Assembly: GCF_004348985.1 (NCBI RefSeq)
Contig: NZ_SMKW01000014.1
Coordinates: 88,629-152,628, forward strand
Reading direction: 5' to 3'
Source: Saccharopolyspora elongata
GTDB lineage: Bacteria; Actinomycetota; Actinomycetes; Mycobacteriales; Pseudonocardiaceae
Length of the DNA: 64,000 nucleotides
Made by a program: the position numbers and the translations under genes. Under the pieces are notes generated by a model, which saw only the letters and a program-made list of their open reading frames with translations, had not been told where the DNA came from and made no database searches. Position 1 is the stretch's first letter; each line of letters starts with the position of its first letter. Below are positions 43,681 through 52,457 of the stretch, in pieces.

Positions 43681-44750
43681 CCGCCCTGCACCTGCGCGCC
43701 GTCGTGCTGCCCGACGGCGCGCAGCGCGAGCTGTGGGTGCAGGACGGCCGGATCAGCCTGGACCCGGTGCCCGGCGCCGAGACCGTGTTCGACGGCGGCT
43801 TCGTGCTGCCCGGCCTGGTCGACGCGCACTGCCACGTCGGCATCGGCCCCCAAGGTCCGGTGGAGCTCGACGAGGCCGTGGCGCAGGCGGAGGCCGACCG
43901 CGACGCCGGCACGCTGCTGATCCGCGACTGCGGCGCCCCGGTCGACACCCGGTCGCTGCAGGAACGCGAGGACCTGCCCAGGATCATCCGGGCCGGGAAG
44001 CACCTGGCGCGCCCCAAGCGCTACATCCCGTACCTGGCCGATCAGCTGGAGCACGAGGAGCAGCTGCCCGCGGCGGTCGCCGAGCAGGTCGCGTACGGCG
44101 ACGGGTGGATCAAGCTCGTCGGCGACTGGATCGACCGGTCGGTGGGCGATCTCGCGCCGCTGTGGAGCGACGAGGTGCTGGCCGAGGCGATCTCGACGGC
44201 GCACCGGCTGGGCGCGCGGGTCACCGCGCACGTGTTCGGCGAGGACGCGCTGCCCGGCCTGATCAACGCCGGGATCGACTGCATCGAGCACGGCACCGGG
44301 CTCACCGACGACACGATCGAACTGATGGCCCGCAACGGCACGGCGCTCGTCCCGACGCTGATCAACATCGAGAACTTCCCGTCGTTCGCGTCGGCCGCGA
44401 CCAAGTACCCGGCCTACGCGGCGCACATGACCGACCTCTACGAGCGGGCCGACCGGACGGTCGCGAAGGCGATCGAGGCGGGCATCCCGGTGTACGCGGG
44501 AACCGACGCCGGCGGCGGCATCGCGCACGGCCTGCTGGCCGACGAGGTGCGCGCGCTGCACCGGGTCGGGATGTCCACCGAGCAGGCGCTCGGCGCGGCG
44601 TCGTGGGCCGCGCGCGAGTGGCTGGGCTGGTCCGGGCTGCAGGACGGTGCCGCGGCCGACCTGGTCTGCTACGACGAGGACCCGCGCAAGGATCTGTCGG
44701 TCCTGGACCACCCGACGCGGATCGTCCTGCGCGGCAACGTCGTCGGCTGA
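43677..44750 (+). CDS. Amidohydrolase family protein
   Basis: 357 aa. VLPGLVDAHCHVGIG carries the HxH metal motif; TAHVFGEDAL, IEHGTG and YAGTDAGGGI supply further His and Asp ligands; C-terminal AAADLVCYDEDP is the usual beta domain. Resembles imidazolonepropionase/prolidase-like members; substrate unknown. GTG overlaps the ffh stop by 4 bp, and this pairing with ffh is common in actinomycetes. Confidence 0.9.
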   Translation: MTALHLRAVVLPDGAQRELWVQDGRISLDPVPGAETVFDGGFVLPGLVDAHCHVGIGPQGPVELDEAVAQAEADRDAGTLLIRDCGAPVDTRSLQEREDLPRIIRAGKHLARPKRYIPYLADQLEHEEQLPAAVAEQVAYGDGWIKLVGDWIDRSVGDLAPLWSDEVLAEAISTAHRLGARVTAHVFGEDALPGLINAGIDCIEHGTGLTDDTIELMARNGTALVPTLINIENFPSFASAATKYPAYAAHMTDLYERADRTVAKAIEAGIPVYAGTDAGGGIAHGLLADEVRALHRVGMSTEQALGAASWAAREWLGWSGLQDGAAADLVCYDEDPRKDLSVLDHPTRIVLRGNVVG

Positions 44751-44868
44751 TTCCCCGCCGCGGCTCCCCGATGTGATCTTCCTCGCGCGAAGTCGCAGGT
44801 CGTGGCGCCGGAAACGGCGTGAGCTCCTGGAGGATGCTTAGGGTGAGCCCGGCTGAGGGGAGCGCAGC

Positions 44869-45690
44869 GTGGGGGAACAGCCCGAGCGGGAGCCGCGGGA
44901 GTTCCCGAGGCACCCCGGAGAACCGATGCGCCCGGTGGAGGACACCACCGACGCCGACCTGCACCCCCGCTTCTGGGAGGCGCAGCTGGAGGCGGCGCGC
45001 CGCGGCTCGCTGGCGTGGGGGTTCGCGGCGTTCTTCATCGGCTACGGCGGCTACTACCTGACCGTGCTGATCCTCAACGCCGCCAGGCCGTCCCGGGCCG
45101 GCGGGTTCGATCCGACGACGCCGCCCAACACCGGCCCGCTGCTGTTGCTGGCCTTCGCCCCGAACATCCTGCTCGGCCTGGTGCCCGCGGTGTTCTCCTG
45201 GTGGCGCGGCAGGGGACTGCGCTCGGATTTCGGCATCCTGCCGAAGCGCCGCGACTTCAAGGTGGGCCTGGCCTGCGGGGGCATCGCGCTGTTCGGCTCC
45301 TGGGCGCTGACGCTGGTGATCATCGCCATCTCCGGCCCGCCCCCGGAAACCGACCTGGCGCGGCTGATGCAGGGCGAGCGGACCGTCTGGCTGTTCGTGT
45401 TCGCGCTGTTCGCCTTCCTCGGCGCGCCGTTGACCGAGGAACTGCTGATGCGCGGCGCGCTCTGGGGCGCTCTGGAGCACTACCGCATCCCGCGGTACGC
45501 GATCCTGGTGCTGACCGCCTTGATCTTCGCCCTGATTCACCAGGAGGTGTGGCGCACACCGGTGTTGTTCTTCGGCGGCCTCGCGATCGGCGCGGCGCGG
45601 ATGATCACCGGCCGGGTGGCTGCGAGCATGATCGCGCACGCGACGAACAACTTCCTGCCCGCACTGCTGCTGTTCGCCATCGCCGGATGA
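44869..45690 (+). CDS. CPBP intramembrane protease, copy 1
   Basis: 273 aa, eight or so membrane helices. TEELLMRGALWG has the EExxxR motif, FALIHQEVW the second-motif His, and HATNNFLPAL the C-terminal HxxxN. GTG at 44869 has GAGGGGAG six bases before it. CPBP proteins (Rce1/abortive-infection family) cleave membrane substrates or have bacteriocin-immunity roles. A paralogue follows. Confidence 0.9.
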   Translation: MGEQPEREPREFPRHPGEPMRPVEDTTDADLHPRFWEAQLEAARRGSLAWGFAAFFIGYGGYYLTVLILNAARPSRAGGFDPTTPPNTGPLLLLAFAPNILLGLVPAVFSWWRGRGLRSDFGILPKRRDFKVGLACGGIALFGSWALTLVIIAISGPPPETDLARLMQGERTVWLFVFALFAFLGAPLTEELLMRGALWGALEHYRIPRYAILVLTALIFALIHQEVWRTPVLFFGGLAIGAARMITGRVAASMIAHATNNFLPALLLFAIAG

Positions 45691-45799
45691 ACATCGCTGC
45701 CGTTCGCCGCACCGCCGGGGGTAACCTGGCGGCTTCGCCGGCGTCCGCACGCCGACACGGCCAGGAAGATGGCCGCCGACCGGCACCACGGAGGCGCCC

Positions 45800-46552
45800 A
45801 TGAACACCCCGAACCAGTCGGAGCCCGCCGCGAACACGCCGCTCGAGCCCGCCGGGTCCGAGGCCGCACCGCCCCGGACCCACCGTTGGGGGCTCGGCGC
45901 GTTCTTCTTCGCGCAGGCGATCTTCGTGCTGGTCTCGGTGACGCTCGCGGCCGCGCTGGGCAGCCCGGACGGCATGGCGCTGGTCCTGATGCTGGTGTTG
46001 CCGACCGTGCTCGCCGGGGCGGTGGCCGTCCTGATCACCATCGTGCGCGGCAACGGCCCGCGACTGGACTTCGGCCTCGAATGGCGCTGGTCGGACGTCA
46101 CCACCGGGCTGGCCATCGGTGGCATCGGCCTAGTCACGACGACCATCGCCACGATGCTGTGGGCGCAATGGATGGGGCCGGACGCGCAGTCCACGGTGAG
46201 CGGCCTGCTCGACGGGGTGCAGCTGCCCCCGGCGCTGGCGGTGGTGATCTTCCTGCACGTCTGGCTGGTCGCGCCGCTGTGCGAGGAGTTGCTCTACCGC
46301 GGGCTGCTCTGGGGCGCGATGGAACGGCTGCGGTGGAGCCAGCTGAACGTGTTCGTGCTCAGCACGGCCGTCTTCGCCATCGGCCACCTGGAGCCGGAGC
46401 GCACCGCGTTGCTGCTGGTCATCGCGATCCCGATCGGCGTCGCCCGGATGGTCACCGGGAGGCTGACGGCGAGCGTGGTCGCGCACCAGGTGAACAACTT
46501 CCTGCCCGCGCTCGGCCTCCTGCTGCTCTCGCTGGGTCTGCTCCCGACCTAG
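45800..46552 (+). CDS. CPBP intramembrane protease, copy 2
   Basis: 250 aa, ATG at 45800 after GGAGGCG. Same layout as copy 1: CEELLYRGLLWGAME, FAIGHLEPER and HQVNNFLPALGL. The two share motif spacing, so they look like a tandem duplication, but the sequences have diverged widely outside the motifs. Substrate unknown. Confidence 0.9.
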   Translation: MNTPNQSEPAANTPLEPAGSEAAPPRTHRWGLGAFFFAQAIFVLVSVTLAAALGSPDGMALVLMLVLPTVLAGAVAVLITIVRGNGPRLDFGLEWRWSDVTTGLAIGGIGLVTTTIATMLWAQWMGPDAQSTVSGLLDGVQLPPALAVVIFLHVWLVAPLCEELLYRGLLWGAMERLRWSQLNVFVLSTAVFAIGHLEPERTALLLVIAIPIGVARMVTGRLTASVVAHQVNNFLPALGLLLLSLGLLPT

Positions 46553-46595
46553 CGCGACGGCCACCGGACGGGTCCGGGGTCATGGCGGCGGCGGT

Positions 46596-46611
46596 ATCTG
46601 GCACAATGGGA
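46596..46611 (+). promoter_or_regulatory. Shared promoter-like motif upstream of rpsP
   Basis: ATCTGGCACAATGGGA, 132 bp before the rpsP start. Nearly the same 16 bases occur upstream of rplS at 48892-48907. CACAAT could be a minus-10. The recurrence before two ribosomal protein genes suggests a common promoter type. Confidence 0.4.
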
Positions 46612-46742
46612 TGCTGTTCGCCGCGAGGGGTCCCTCTCACCGCTTGTGGCCGCTTTTGACTAAGAGCATTCCACTCCGCTGCCCCACGCGGCTTGGCATG
46701 CTCACCGGAGCACCAACGAGAGTCTGAGGAGCACCAGCACCC

Positions 46743-47183
46743 GTGGCTGTGAAGATCAAGCTCGCGCGGATCGGCAAGATCCGCGAGCCGCACTACCGCA
46801 TCGTCGTTGCCGACGCCCGCACCCGCCGCAACGGCCGGGCCATCGAGACGATCGGGCAGTACCACCCGAAGCAGAACCCGAGCGGCATCATCGTCAACTC
46901 GGAGCGGGTGCAGTACTGGCTGGGTGTCGGCGCGCAGCCGACCGAGCCGGTGCAGAACATCCTGGAGATCACCGGCGACTGGCAGAAGTTCAAGGGCCTG
47001 CCGGGCGCCGAGGGTCGGCTGAAGGTCGCCGAGCCGAAGCCGAGCAAGCAGGAGCTGTTCGAGGCCGCACTGGCCGCCGCCGGCGAGGAGCCCACCACCG
47101 AGGCCACCACCCCGAAGAAGAAGGGTGCGAAGAAGGCCGAGGACAAGGCTGAAGAGCAGAAGTCCGAGGAAGGTCAGGCGTGA
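46743..47183 (+). CDS. rpsP: 30S ribosomal protein S16
   Basis: 146 aa; core [22 protein letters not shown] and [13 protein letters not shown] (key parts) match S16, with a long Lys/Glu/Ala-rich C-terminal tail usual in actinobacteria. GTG start after GAGGAGCACC. First gene of rpsP-khpA-rimM-trmD; overlaps khpA by 4 bp. Confidence 0.97.
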   Translation: MAVKIKLARIGKIREPHYRIVVADARTRRNGRAIETIGQYHPKQNPSGIIVNSERVQYWLGVGAQPTEPVQNILEITGDWQKFKGLPGAEGRLKVAEPKPSKQELFEAALAAAGEEPTTEATTPKKKGAKKAEDKAEEQKSEEGQA

Positions 47184-47419
47184 CGGTCCTCGCGGACGCG
47201 CTTGAACACCTGGTGCGCGGCATCGTCGACAACCCCGACGATGTCCGCGTCCAGCTGCTCACGACCCGACGCGGTCGCACCCTCGAGGTGCACGTGAACC
47301 CGGATGACCTGGGCAAGGTCATCGGTCGTGGTGGTCGCACCGCGACCGCGCTGCGGACCGTGATGTCCGGCATCGGCGGCCGCGGCATCCGGGTCGACGT
47401 GGTCGACACCGACCGCTGA
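47180..47419 (+). CDS. khpA: KH-domain RNA-binding protein KhpA
   Basis: 79 aa single KH domain with [14 protein letters not shown] (GxxG loop). Small RNA-binding protein always placed between rpsP and rimM; it acts in RNA processing or ribosome assembly, usually with KhpB. GTG overlaps the rpsP stop. Confidence 0.95.
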   Translation: MTVLADALEHLVRGIVDNPDDVRVQLLTTRRGRTLEVHVNPDDLGKVIGRGGRTATALRTVMSGIGGRGIRVDVVDTDR

Positions 47420-47427
47420 GCACGAAC

Positions 47428-47967
47428 ATGAGCGAGCACGAGCTGCAAACCCTGGCCGTCGGCCGCATCGTCCGGCCGCACGGCGTGCGGGGGGAGCTTG
47501 TCGTCGAGGTGCTCACCGACAGCCCGGAGCTGCGCTTCGCTCCCGGCTCGGTGCTCGGGATGCAGCGTCGCGGGGTGGTCCGCGCGCAGAACCTGACGGT
47601 GACAGCCGCCCGGCAGCACGCCGGGCGGCTGCTCGTGCGTGCGGAGGGCGTCGAGGGCCGGGATGCCGCCGAGGAACTGCGCGGCGTGCTGCTGACCGTC
47701 AGCTCCGACGTCCTCGAACCGATCGACGACCCGGACGAGTTCCACGACCACGAGCTGATCGGCCTGCGGGTCGAGCGGGTCTCCGGCGAAGAGGTGGGCG
47801 AGGTGCGGGAAGTCCTGCACACGCCGGCCGGTGAGCTGCTGTCCGTGCGCACCACCGACGGCCGCGAGGTCCTGGTGCCGTTCGTCGCCGAGATCGTTCC
47901 CGAGGTCGGTCTCGCCGCCGGTCGCCTCGTCGTGGATCCGCCGGAGGGCCTGCTCGAAGCCGAGTGA
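47428..47967 (+). CDS. rimM: 16S rRNA processing protein RimM
   Basis: 179 aa. [21 protein letters not shown] is the N-terminal RimM domain start (key part RPHGVRGE); C-terminal PRC-barrel has [17 protein letters not shown]. Helps maturation of the 30S head near S19. A hairpin separates it from trmD. Confidence 0.96.
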   Translation: MSEHELQTLAVGRIVRPHGVRGELVVEVLTDSPELRFAPGSVLGMQRRGVVRAQNLTVTAARQHAGRLLVRAEGVEGRDAAEELRGVLLTVSSDVLEPIDDPDEFHDHELIGLRVERVSGEEVGEVREVLHTPAGELLSVRTTDGREVLVPFVAEIVPEVGLAAGRLVVDPPEGLLEAE

Positions 47968-47997
47968 CGCCGGACCGGCAACAGCAAGATCAAACCG

Positions 47998-48022
47998 CCC
48001 CCGCCGCCGGAGCGGGGGTTTT
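47998..48022 (+). terminator. Intrinsic terminator/attenuator between rimM and trmD
   Basis: CCCCCGC (47998-48004) and GCGGGGG (48012-48018), loop CGCCGGA, followed by TTTTCCTTTT. It lies inside the rimM-trmD gap, 31 bp after rimM, and ends about 18 bp before trmD. It would make trmD expression lower than that of rpsP. Confidence 0.75.
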
Positions 48023-48039
48023 CCTTTTCCGAGGGCCAC

Positions 48040-48852
48040 ATGCGCATCGACGTCATCACGATCTTCCCCGACTACCTGGCGCCGCTGCGGGAAGCGCTGC
48101 TCGGCAAGGCCATCGAGCGCGAGCGGATCGCGGTCGGCGTGCACGACCTGCGGGACTGGACGCACGACGTGCACCGGGCGGTCGATGACAGCCCCTACGG
48201 CGGCGGCCCCGGCATGGTGATGAAGCCGGACGTCTGGGGCGAGGCGCTGGACGGCGTTTGCGGCGCCGCCGCGGGTTCTGCCGGCTCAACAGCCCCGGTG
48301 CCCCGGCTGATCGTGCCGACCCCGGCCGGGCGGCCGTTCGACCAGCGCACCGCGATCCGCTGGTCCGCCGAGCCGTGGCTGGTGTTCGCCTGCGGCCGCT
48401 ACGAGGGAATCGACCAGCGGGTGATCGACGATGCCGCCACCCGGATGCCGGTGGAGGAGGTGTCCATCGGCGACTACGTGCTGGTCGGCGGCGAGGTCGC
48501 CGCGCTGGTCATGATCGAGGCGGTGGCCCGCCTGCTGCCCGGCGTGCTGGGCAACCCGCTGTCGGCCGAGCAGGACTCGTTCTCCGACGGGCTGCTGGAA
48601 GGCCCCTGCTACACCCGGCCCGAGGTGTGGCGCGGGCACGCGGTGCCGGATGTGCTGCGCTCCGGCAACCACGCCGCGATAGCCCGCTGGCGCCGCGATC
48701 AGGCGCTGGCCAGGACCTACCTGCGGCGCCCTGAACTGCTGGCCGAGCTGCCGGAGGGGACCCTGAACGCGGCCGACCGAGCGCAACTCGATAAACTGCG
48801 GGAGTCGGAGCATTCCGACGAGTCCCGGGATGCCGGAGACGCGCAGCGCTGA
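48040..48852 (+). CDS. trmD: tRNA (guanine-N1-)-methyltransferase TrmD
   Basis: 270 aa. Methylates G37 of tRNAs with SAM, preventing frameshifts. Deep trefoil knot motifs [20 protein letters not shown] and [11 protein letters not shown], then [21 protein letters not shown] at 48040 after GAGGGCC. A slightly long insert with Ala/Gly ([13 protein letters not shown]) before the knot is typical for actinobacteria. Confidence 0.97.
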   Translation: MRIDVITIFPDYLAPLREALLGKAIERERIAVGVHDLRDWTHDVHRAVDDSPYGGGPGMVMKPDVWGEALDGVCGAAAGSAGSTAPVPRLIVPTPAGRPFDQRTAIRWSAEPWLVFACGRYEGIDQRVIDDAATRMPVEEVSIGDYVLVGGEVAALVMIEAVARLLPGVLGNPLSAEQDSFSDGLLEGPCYTRPEVWRGHAVPDVLRSGNHAAIARWRRDQALARTYLRRPELLAELPEGTLNAADRAQLDKLRESEHSDESRDAGDAQR

Positions 48853-48891
48853 CCCCGCGTCGGCGGGGGCGGTTCAGACGCCGAAATGCGG

Positions 48892-48907
48892 ATCTGGCAC
48901 ACTGGAA
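48892..48907 (+). promoter_or_regulatory. Shared promoter-like motif upstream of rplS
   Basis: ATCTGGCACACTGGAA, 40 bp after trmD and 138 bp before rplS, matches the rpsP motif at 46596 in 14 of 16 positions. A likely start region for a separate rplS transcript. Confidence 0.4.
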
Positions 48908-49044
48908 CGGTTGATGCAGCCGAATGACGAGTTCGGCGAGCTCACATGCAAGTTCACCCCGTGTCAGGCGGTGCCCACCAGTAGGTCGGGTCATCGACGT
49001 TGGAGAACACGGGTGCCTTCGACACGGATGAGGACGGACCACCG

Positions 49045-49404
49045 ATGAACACCCTGGACGCGCTGGACGCCCAGTCGTTGCGTTCCGACATTCCGGCCTT
49101 CCGGCCTGGCGACACGCTGAAGGTCCACGTCCGCGTCATCGAGGGTTCGCGCGAGCGGATCCAGGTCTTCCAGGGCGTGGTCATCCGCCGCCACGGCGAT
49201 GGCATCCGGGAGACCTTCACCGTGCGCAAGATTTCCTTCGGTGTCGGTGTGGAGCGGACGTTCCCGGTGCACACCCCGAACATCGCGCAGATCGAGGTCG
49301 CGGCGCGCGGTGACGTTCGGCGGGCGAAGCTGTACTACCTGCGCGAGCTGCGCGGCAAGAAGGCGAAGATCAAGGAGAAGCGCGAGACCGCGCCGGCTTC
49401 CTGA
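49045..49404 (+). CDS. rplS: 50S ribosomal protein L19
   Basis: 119 aa. [20 protein letters not shown] and [23 protein letters not shown] region typical of L19; located at the 30S-50S interface. ATG at 49045 rather than 49000 gives the family length (about 115). A terminator follows 25 bp after the stop. Confidence 0.97.
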   Translation: MNTLDALDAQSLRSDIPAFRPGDTLKVHVRVIEGSRERIQVFQGVVIRRHGDGIRETFTVRKISFGVGVERTFPVHTPNIAQIEVAARGDVRRAKLYYLRELRGKKAKIKEKRETAPAS

Positions 49405-49429
49405 TCGACAGCCAACTCGGAACCACGAC

Positions 49430-49460
49430 AACGGCCCAGGTGCACGCACCTGGGCCGTTT
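49430..49460 (+). terminator. Intrinsic terminator after rplS
   Basis: AACGGCCCAGGTGC (49430-49443) and GCACCTGGGCCGTT (49446-49459), perfect 14-bp stem, followed by TT. Confidence 0.85.
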
Positions 49461-49678
49461 CGCGTGTCCGGGCGCGCGCTCGTTTTGCCCGGTGGCCGGG
49501 GGAACCGGTTGTTCCACCTTTGAGTGATCGCCGGGGGTGCTGTGCCCCACCGCTGTGCCGACGCGAATCGGATGTACCGGAAAAGAGCACGTCACAGCGG
49601 CGCCGCGAAGCGGTGGAACGGGCCCCCGGAGCCGGGGGAGCGCGACGGCGCCCACCGCGGTTCCAGTAGCCTGGCCGG

Positions 49679-50593
49679 GTGGCCGACGTCATGCGCAGCG
49701 GATCAGCGGAAGACCCCCAGGGTGCGGAGCACTCCAGCGGTGCCCCGGACGTGCCGGGTGGCGCTTCCCGCCGCCGCAAGCCCAAGGACAAGAAGAAGGG
49801 CTCGTTCTGGCGCGAGCTGCCGATCCTGATCGTCACCGCACTCGTGCTGACGGTGCTCATCCAGGCCTTCCTGGCCAGGGTGTACGTGATCCCGTCGCAG
49901 TCGATGGAGCAGACCCTGCACGGGTGCACCGGCTGCAACAACGACCGGGTGCTGGTGGACAAGATCACCTACCGGTTCAGCGATCCGGAGCCGGGCGACG
50001 TGGTGGTGTTCCGCGGCCCGCAGCCCTGGGTGCAGAACGAGTTCGAGGCGGACGAGCCGTCCAATCCCGTCGCCGGCTTCTTCCAGGGCGCGGCTTCGCT
50101 GCTGGGCTTCGGCGCCCCGGACGAGAAGGACTTCGTCAAGCGGGTGGTCGCCGTCGGCGGTCAGACCGTTGAGTGCTGTGACGCGCAGAACCGGGTGCTG
50201 GTCGACGGCAAGCCGCTCAACGAGCCGTACCTGTACTGGGAGCCCGGCCGCGGGGTCGGCCAGGACGAGTTCAAGGCCGTGACGATCCCGCCGGGGCACC
50301 TGTGGGTGATGGGCGACAACCGCAACGACTCGGCGGACTCGCGGGTGCAGGGCGGTGGCGGCACCAACGGTGCGGTGCCGGTCGACAACGTGATCGGCAA
50401 GGCTCAGCTGATCGTCCTGCCGCCGACCCGCTGGCAGAGCATCCCGGAGCCGAACCCGCAGACCACCGCGCTGGGCGCGCCCGCCTGGCAGACCGGGGTG
50501 CCGTTGGGCGTCGGTTTCGCCGCGGCGTTCCCGACGCTCTGGCTGGGTCGTAGGCTCGTCGGTGTGGTGAAACAGCGACGGTCGTCGGAGTGA
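49679..50593 (+). CDS. lepB: Signal peptidase I
   Basis: 304 aa. One N-terminal membrane helix (about 47-67) after a basic cytoplasmic region, catalytic Ser75 in [12 protein letters not shown], catalytic Lys154 in [11 protein letters not shown], and [13 protein letters not shown] CxxC pair (HGCTGCNND) and a CC pair occur, as in several actinomycete homologues. Removes Sec/Tat signal peptides outside the membrane. GTG at 49679 or ATG at 49691; no clear ribosome site. A second hydrophobic segment near the C-terminus (about 275-292) may be a second membrane helix. Confidence 0.95.
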   Translation: MADVMRSGSAEDPQGAEHSSGAPDVPGGASRRRKPKDKKKGSFWRELPILIVTALVLTVLIQAFLARVYVIPSQSMEQTLHGCTGCNNDRVLVDKITYRFSDPEPGDVVVFRGPQPWVQNEFEADEPSNPVAGFFQGAASLLGFGAPDEKDFVKRVVAVGGQTVECCDAQNRVLVDGKPLNEPYLYWEPGRGVGQDEFKAVTIPPGHLWVMGDNRNDSADSRVQGGGGTNGAVPVDNVIGKAQLIVLPPTRWQSIPEPNPQTTALGAPAWQTGVPLGVGFAAAFPTLWLGRRLVGVVKQRRSSE

Positions 50594-50600
50594 CGTCGAC

Positions 50601-51353
50601 GTGACGGTGGCGGCGTTCCGGCCGCCGAGGTCGGTGATCCGGCGCAGCAGCGGTAATTGGGCCCTTCAGAGCGCGTTGGACCGCCGGGGCCTCGGGCCGG
50701 TGGCAGGTGTGGACGAGGCCGGGCGCGGTGCGTGCGCCGGCCCGCTCGTGGTGGCGGCGTGCGCGCTCCGCCCGGGCGACGCGCGGCGGTTCGACGGGCT
50801 GACGGACTCGAAGGTGCTTTCGGAGGCCGACCGGGAGCGCCTGTACGGCCGCATCACCGAGCGTGCCCTGAGCTGGTCGACCATCGTGATCTCGGCCGAG
50901 GACGTCGATGCGCTCGGCATCCACGTGGCGAATCTGGAGGGCATGCGGCGGGCGGTCGCGCAGCTGACCCCGCATCCCGGCTACGTGCTGACCGACGGCT
51001 TCCGGGTGTCGGGGCTCGCGACGCCCAGCGTGGCCGTGGTGAAGGGCGACCTGGTCGCGGCCTGCGTGGCCGCGGCGTCGGTGCTGGCGAAGGTGACCCG
51101 GGACCGGATGATGACCGCGCAGCTGCACACCGAGTTCCCGGACTACGGGTTCGACGAGCACAAGGGCTACAGCACGCCGGTGCACTCGGCCCGGCTGACG
51201 CAGTTCGGCCCCTGCGTCGAGCACCGGTGGTCCTATGCGAACGTGGTGGCCGCGGCGCAGCGGCACGGGATGCGCTCGCCGCGAACCGTGACGAGCAAGC
51301 CCGGGTTGTTCGATGCTTCCGACAGGGATGTGGTGGACAATGAGGCGTTGTAG
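50601..51353 (+). CDS. rnhB: Ribonuclease HII
   Basis: 250 aa. Cleaves RNA in RNA-DNA hybrids, including single ribonucleotides. [17 protein letters not shown] (Asp38, Glu39), LTDSKVLS and TDGFRV carry the acidic site; C-terminal HKGYSTPVH is typical. GTG start 7 bp after lepB. Confidence 0.96.
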   Translation: MTVAAFRPPRSVIRRSSGNWALQSALDRRGLGPVAGVDEAGRGACAGPLVVAACALRPGDARRFDGLTDSKVLSEADRERLYGRITERALSWSTIVISAEDVDALGIHVANLEGMRRAVAQLTPHPGYVLTDGFRVSGLATPSVAVVKGDLVAACVAAASVLAKVTRDRMMTAQLHTEFPDYGFDEHKGYSTPVHSARLTQFGPCVEHRWSYANVVAAAQRHGMRSPRTVTSKPGLFDASDRDVVDNEAL

Positions 51354-51386
51354 TCCGAACGGCAATGCAGAAGGGCTCGCACAGCG

Positions 51387-51710
51387 ATGAGCGCCGAGGA
51401 TCTCGAGAAGTACGAGACCGAGATGGAGCTGCAGCTCTACAAGGAGTACCGCGACATCGTCGGGCAGTTCACCTATGTCGTGGAGACGGAACGGCGCTTC
51501 TACCTGGCCAACGCGGTGGACGTGCAGGTGCGCAACTCCGACTCGGAGGTCTACTTCGAGGTGGCGATGTCGGACGCGTGGGTGTGGGACATGTACCGCC
51601 CGGCGCGGTTCGTCAAGAACGTGCGGGTGATCACGTTCAAGGACGTCAATGTGGAGGAGCTGGACAAACCGGACCTGCGGCTGCCGGAGAGCGGCCCGTT
51701 CGGTTCCTGA
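51387..51710 (+). CDS. DUF2469 protein
   Basis: 107 aa, highly conserved actinobacterial family always next to rnhB: SAEDLEKYETEMELQLYKEY, QFTYVVETERRFYLAN, WDMYRPARFVKNVRV. Function unknown. ATG at 51387 with short gap; terminator follows. Confidence 0.95.
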   Translation: MSAEDLEKYETEMELQLYKEYRDIVGQFTYVVETERRFYLANAVDVQVRNSDSEVYFEVAMSDAWVWDMYRPARFVKNVRVITFKDVNVEELDKPDLRLPESGPFGS

Positions 51711-51724
51711 TCCCGGTCTCGAGG

Positions 51725-51763
51725 AAGCTCGGGCGGCCCGAAACCCGGCCGCCCGAGCTTTTT
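51725..51763 (+). terminator. Intrinsic terminator after the DUF2469 gene
   Basis: AAGCTCGGGCGGCC (51725-51738) and GGCCGCCCGAGCTT (51747-51760), 8-nt loop, followed by TTT. Ends the lepB-rnhB-DUF2469 transcript. Confidence 0.88.
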
Positions 51764-51876
51764 CATGCGCGCATGCCGGCCGGACGTGGCGGCGCCGCAG
51801 ATTTTGCAAATTTCGCAGTGCGCAGTGCGTTTTTGGTTCGGAAGTGGGCCGCCCCCACCCGTCGGGGTGAGCTGAG

Positions 51877-51904
51877 TTGTCCACAGGGAATTGATTAATC
51901 CACA
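51877..51904 (+). promoter_or_regulatory. Pair of candidate DnaA boxes before yraN
   Basis: TTGTCCACA (51877-51885) is a perfect actinomycete-type box and TAATCCACA (51896-51904) a near match, starts 19 bp apart. The same 19-bp spacing is seen at 57841-57868. The rest of the 345-bp gap shows no other gene. Role unknown; DnaA may regulate the DNA-processing genes. Confidence 0.35.
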
Positions 51905-52055
51905 GATTCCGGAATATCACTGGATATCGGCTTCGCTTCCGGGCACGTTGGATTCATCGACGTGCCCGGAACCGTTGGCGCAGTTGGCGAAACTCGCTCA
52001 CATGCGCCCGGGATACCGGCACGGGAAACCTGAATCCCGAACCGAGGAGAAAGCC

Positions 52056-52457
52056 GTGCGCCGGAAGAAGGCCGTGGGCCAGCTGTCGGATGACGACACC
52101 AGGGGCCGCAGACACGCGTTGGGAATCGAAGGGGAGCGACTGGCGGCCGTGCTCCTGGAACGCCGCGGTCTCACAGTGCTGGACCGGAATTGGCAGTGCC
52201 CGCAAGGAGAACTCGACATCGTCGCCACCGACGGCGACACGGTGGTGTGTTGCGAGGTCAAGGCCCGCTCCGGCGTCGACTACGGCGGACCGGAGTACGC
52301 GCTCGTGCCGGAGAAGATCAACCGGATCAGGAGCGCGGCCCGGTCCTGGCTGGCCGCGCGCCGATTGGTGGGTTGCCGGGTGCGGTTCGACGTCGTGTCG
52401 GTGCTGTGGCCGCCCGGCAAGCGCCCCCGCATCAAGCATCTCGAAGGGGTGTTCTAG
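52056..52457 (+). CDS. yraN: YraN family endonuclease-like protein
   Basis: 133 aa. [43 protein letters not shown] (Asp and ExK of a PD-(D/E)XK fold) as in UPF0102. GTG at 52056 follows GAGGAGAAAG and gives the family length; an ATG at 52002 would add 18 residues. Exact role unknown, linked by position to DNA uptake and recombination. comM follows with no gap. Confidence 0.93.
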   Translation: MRRKKAVGQLSDDDTRGRRHALGIEGERLAAVLLERRGLTVLDRNWQCPQGELDIVATDGDTVVCCEVKARSGVDYGGPEYALVPEKINRIRSAARSWLAARRLVGCRVRFDVVSVLWPPGKRPRIKHLEGVF

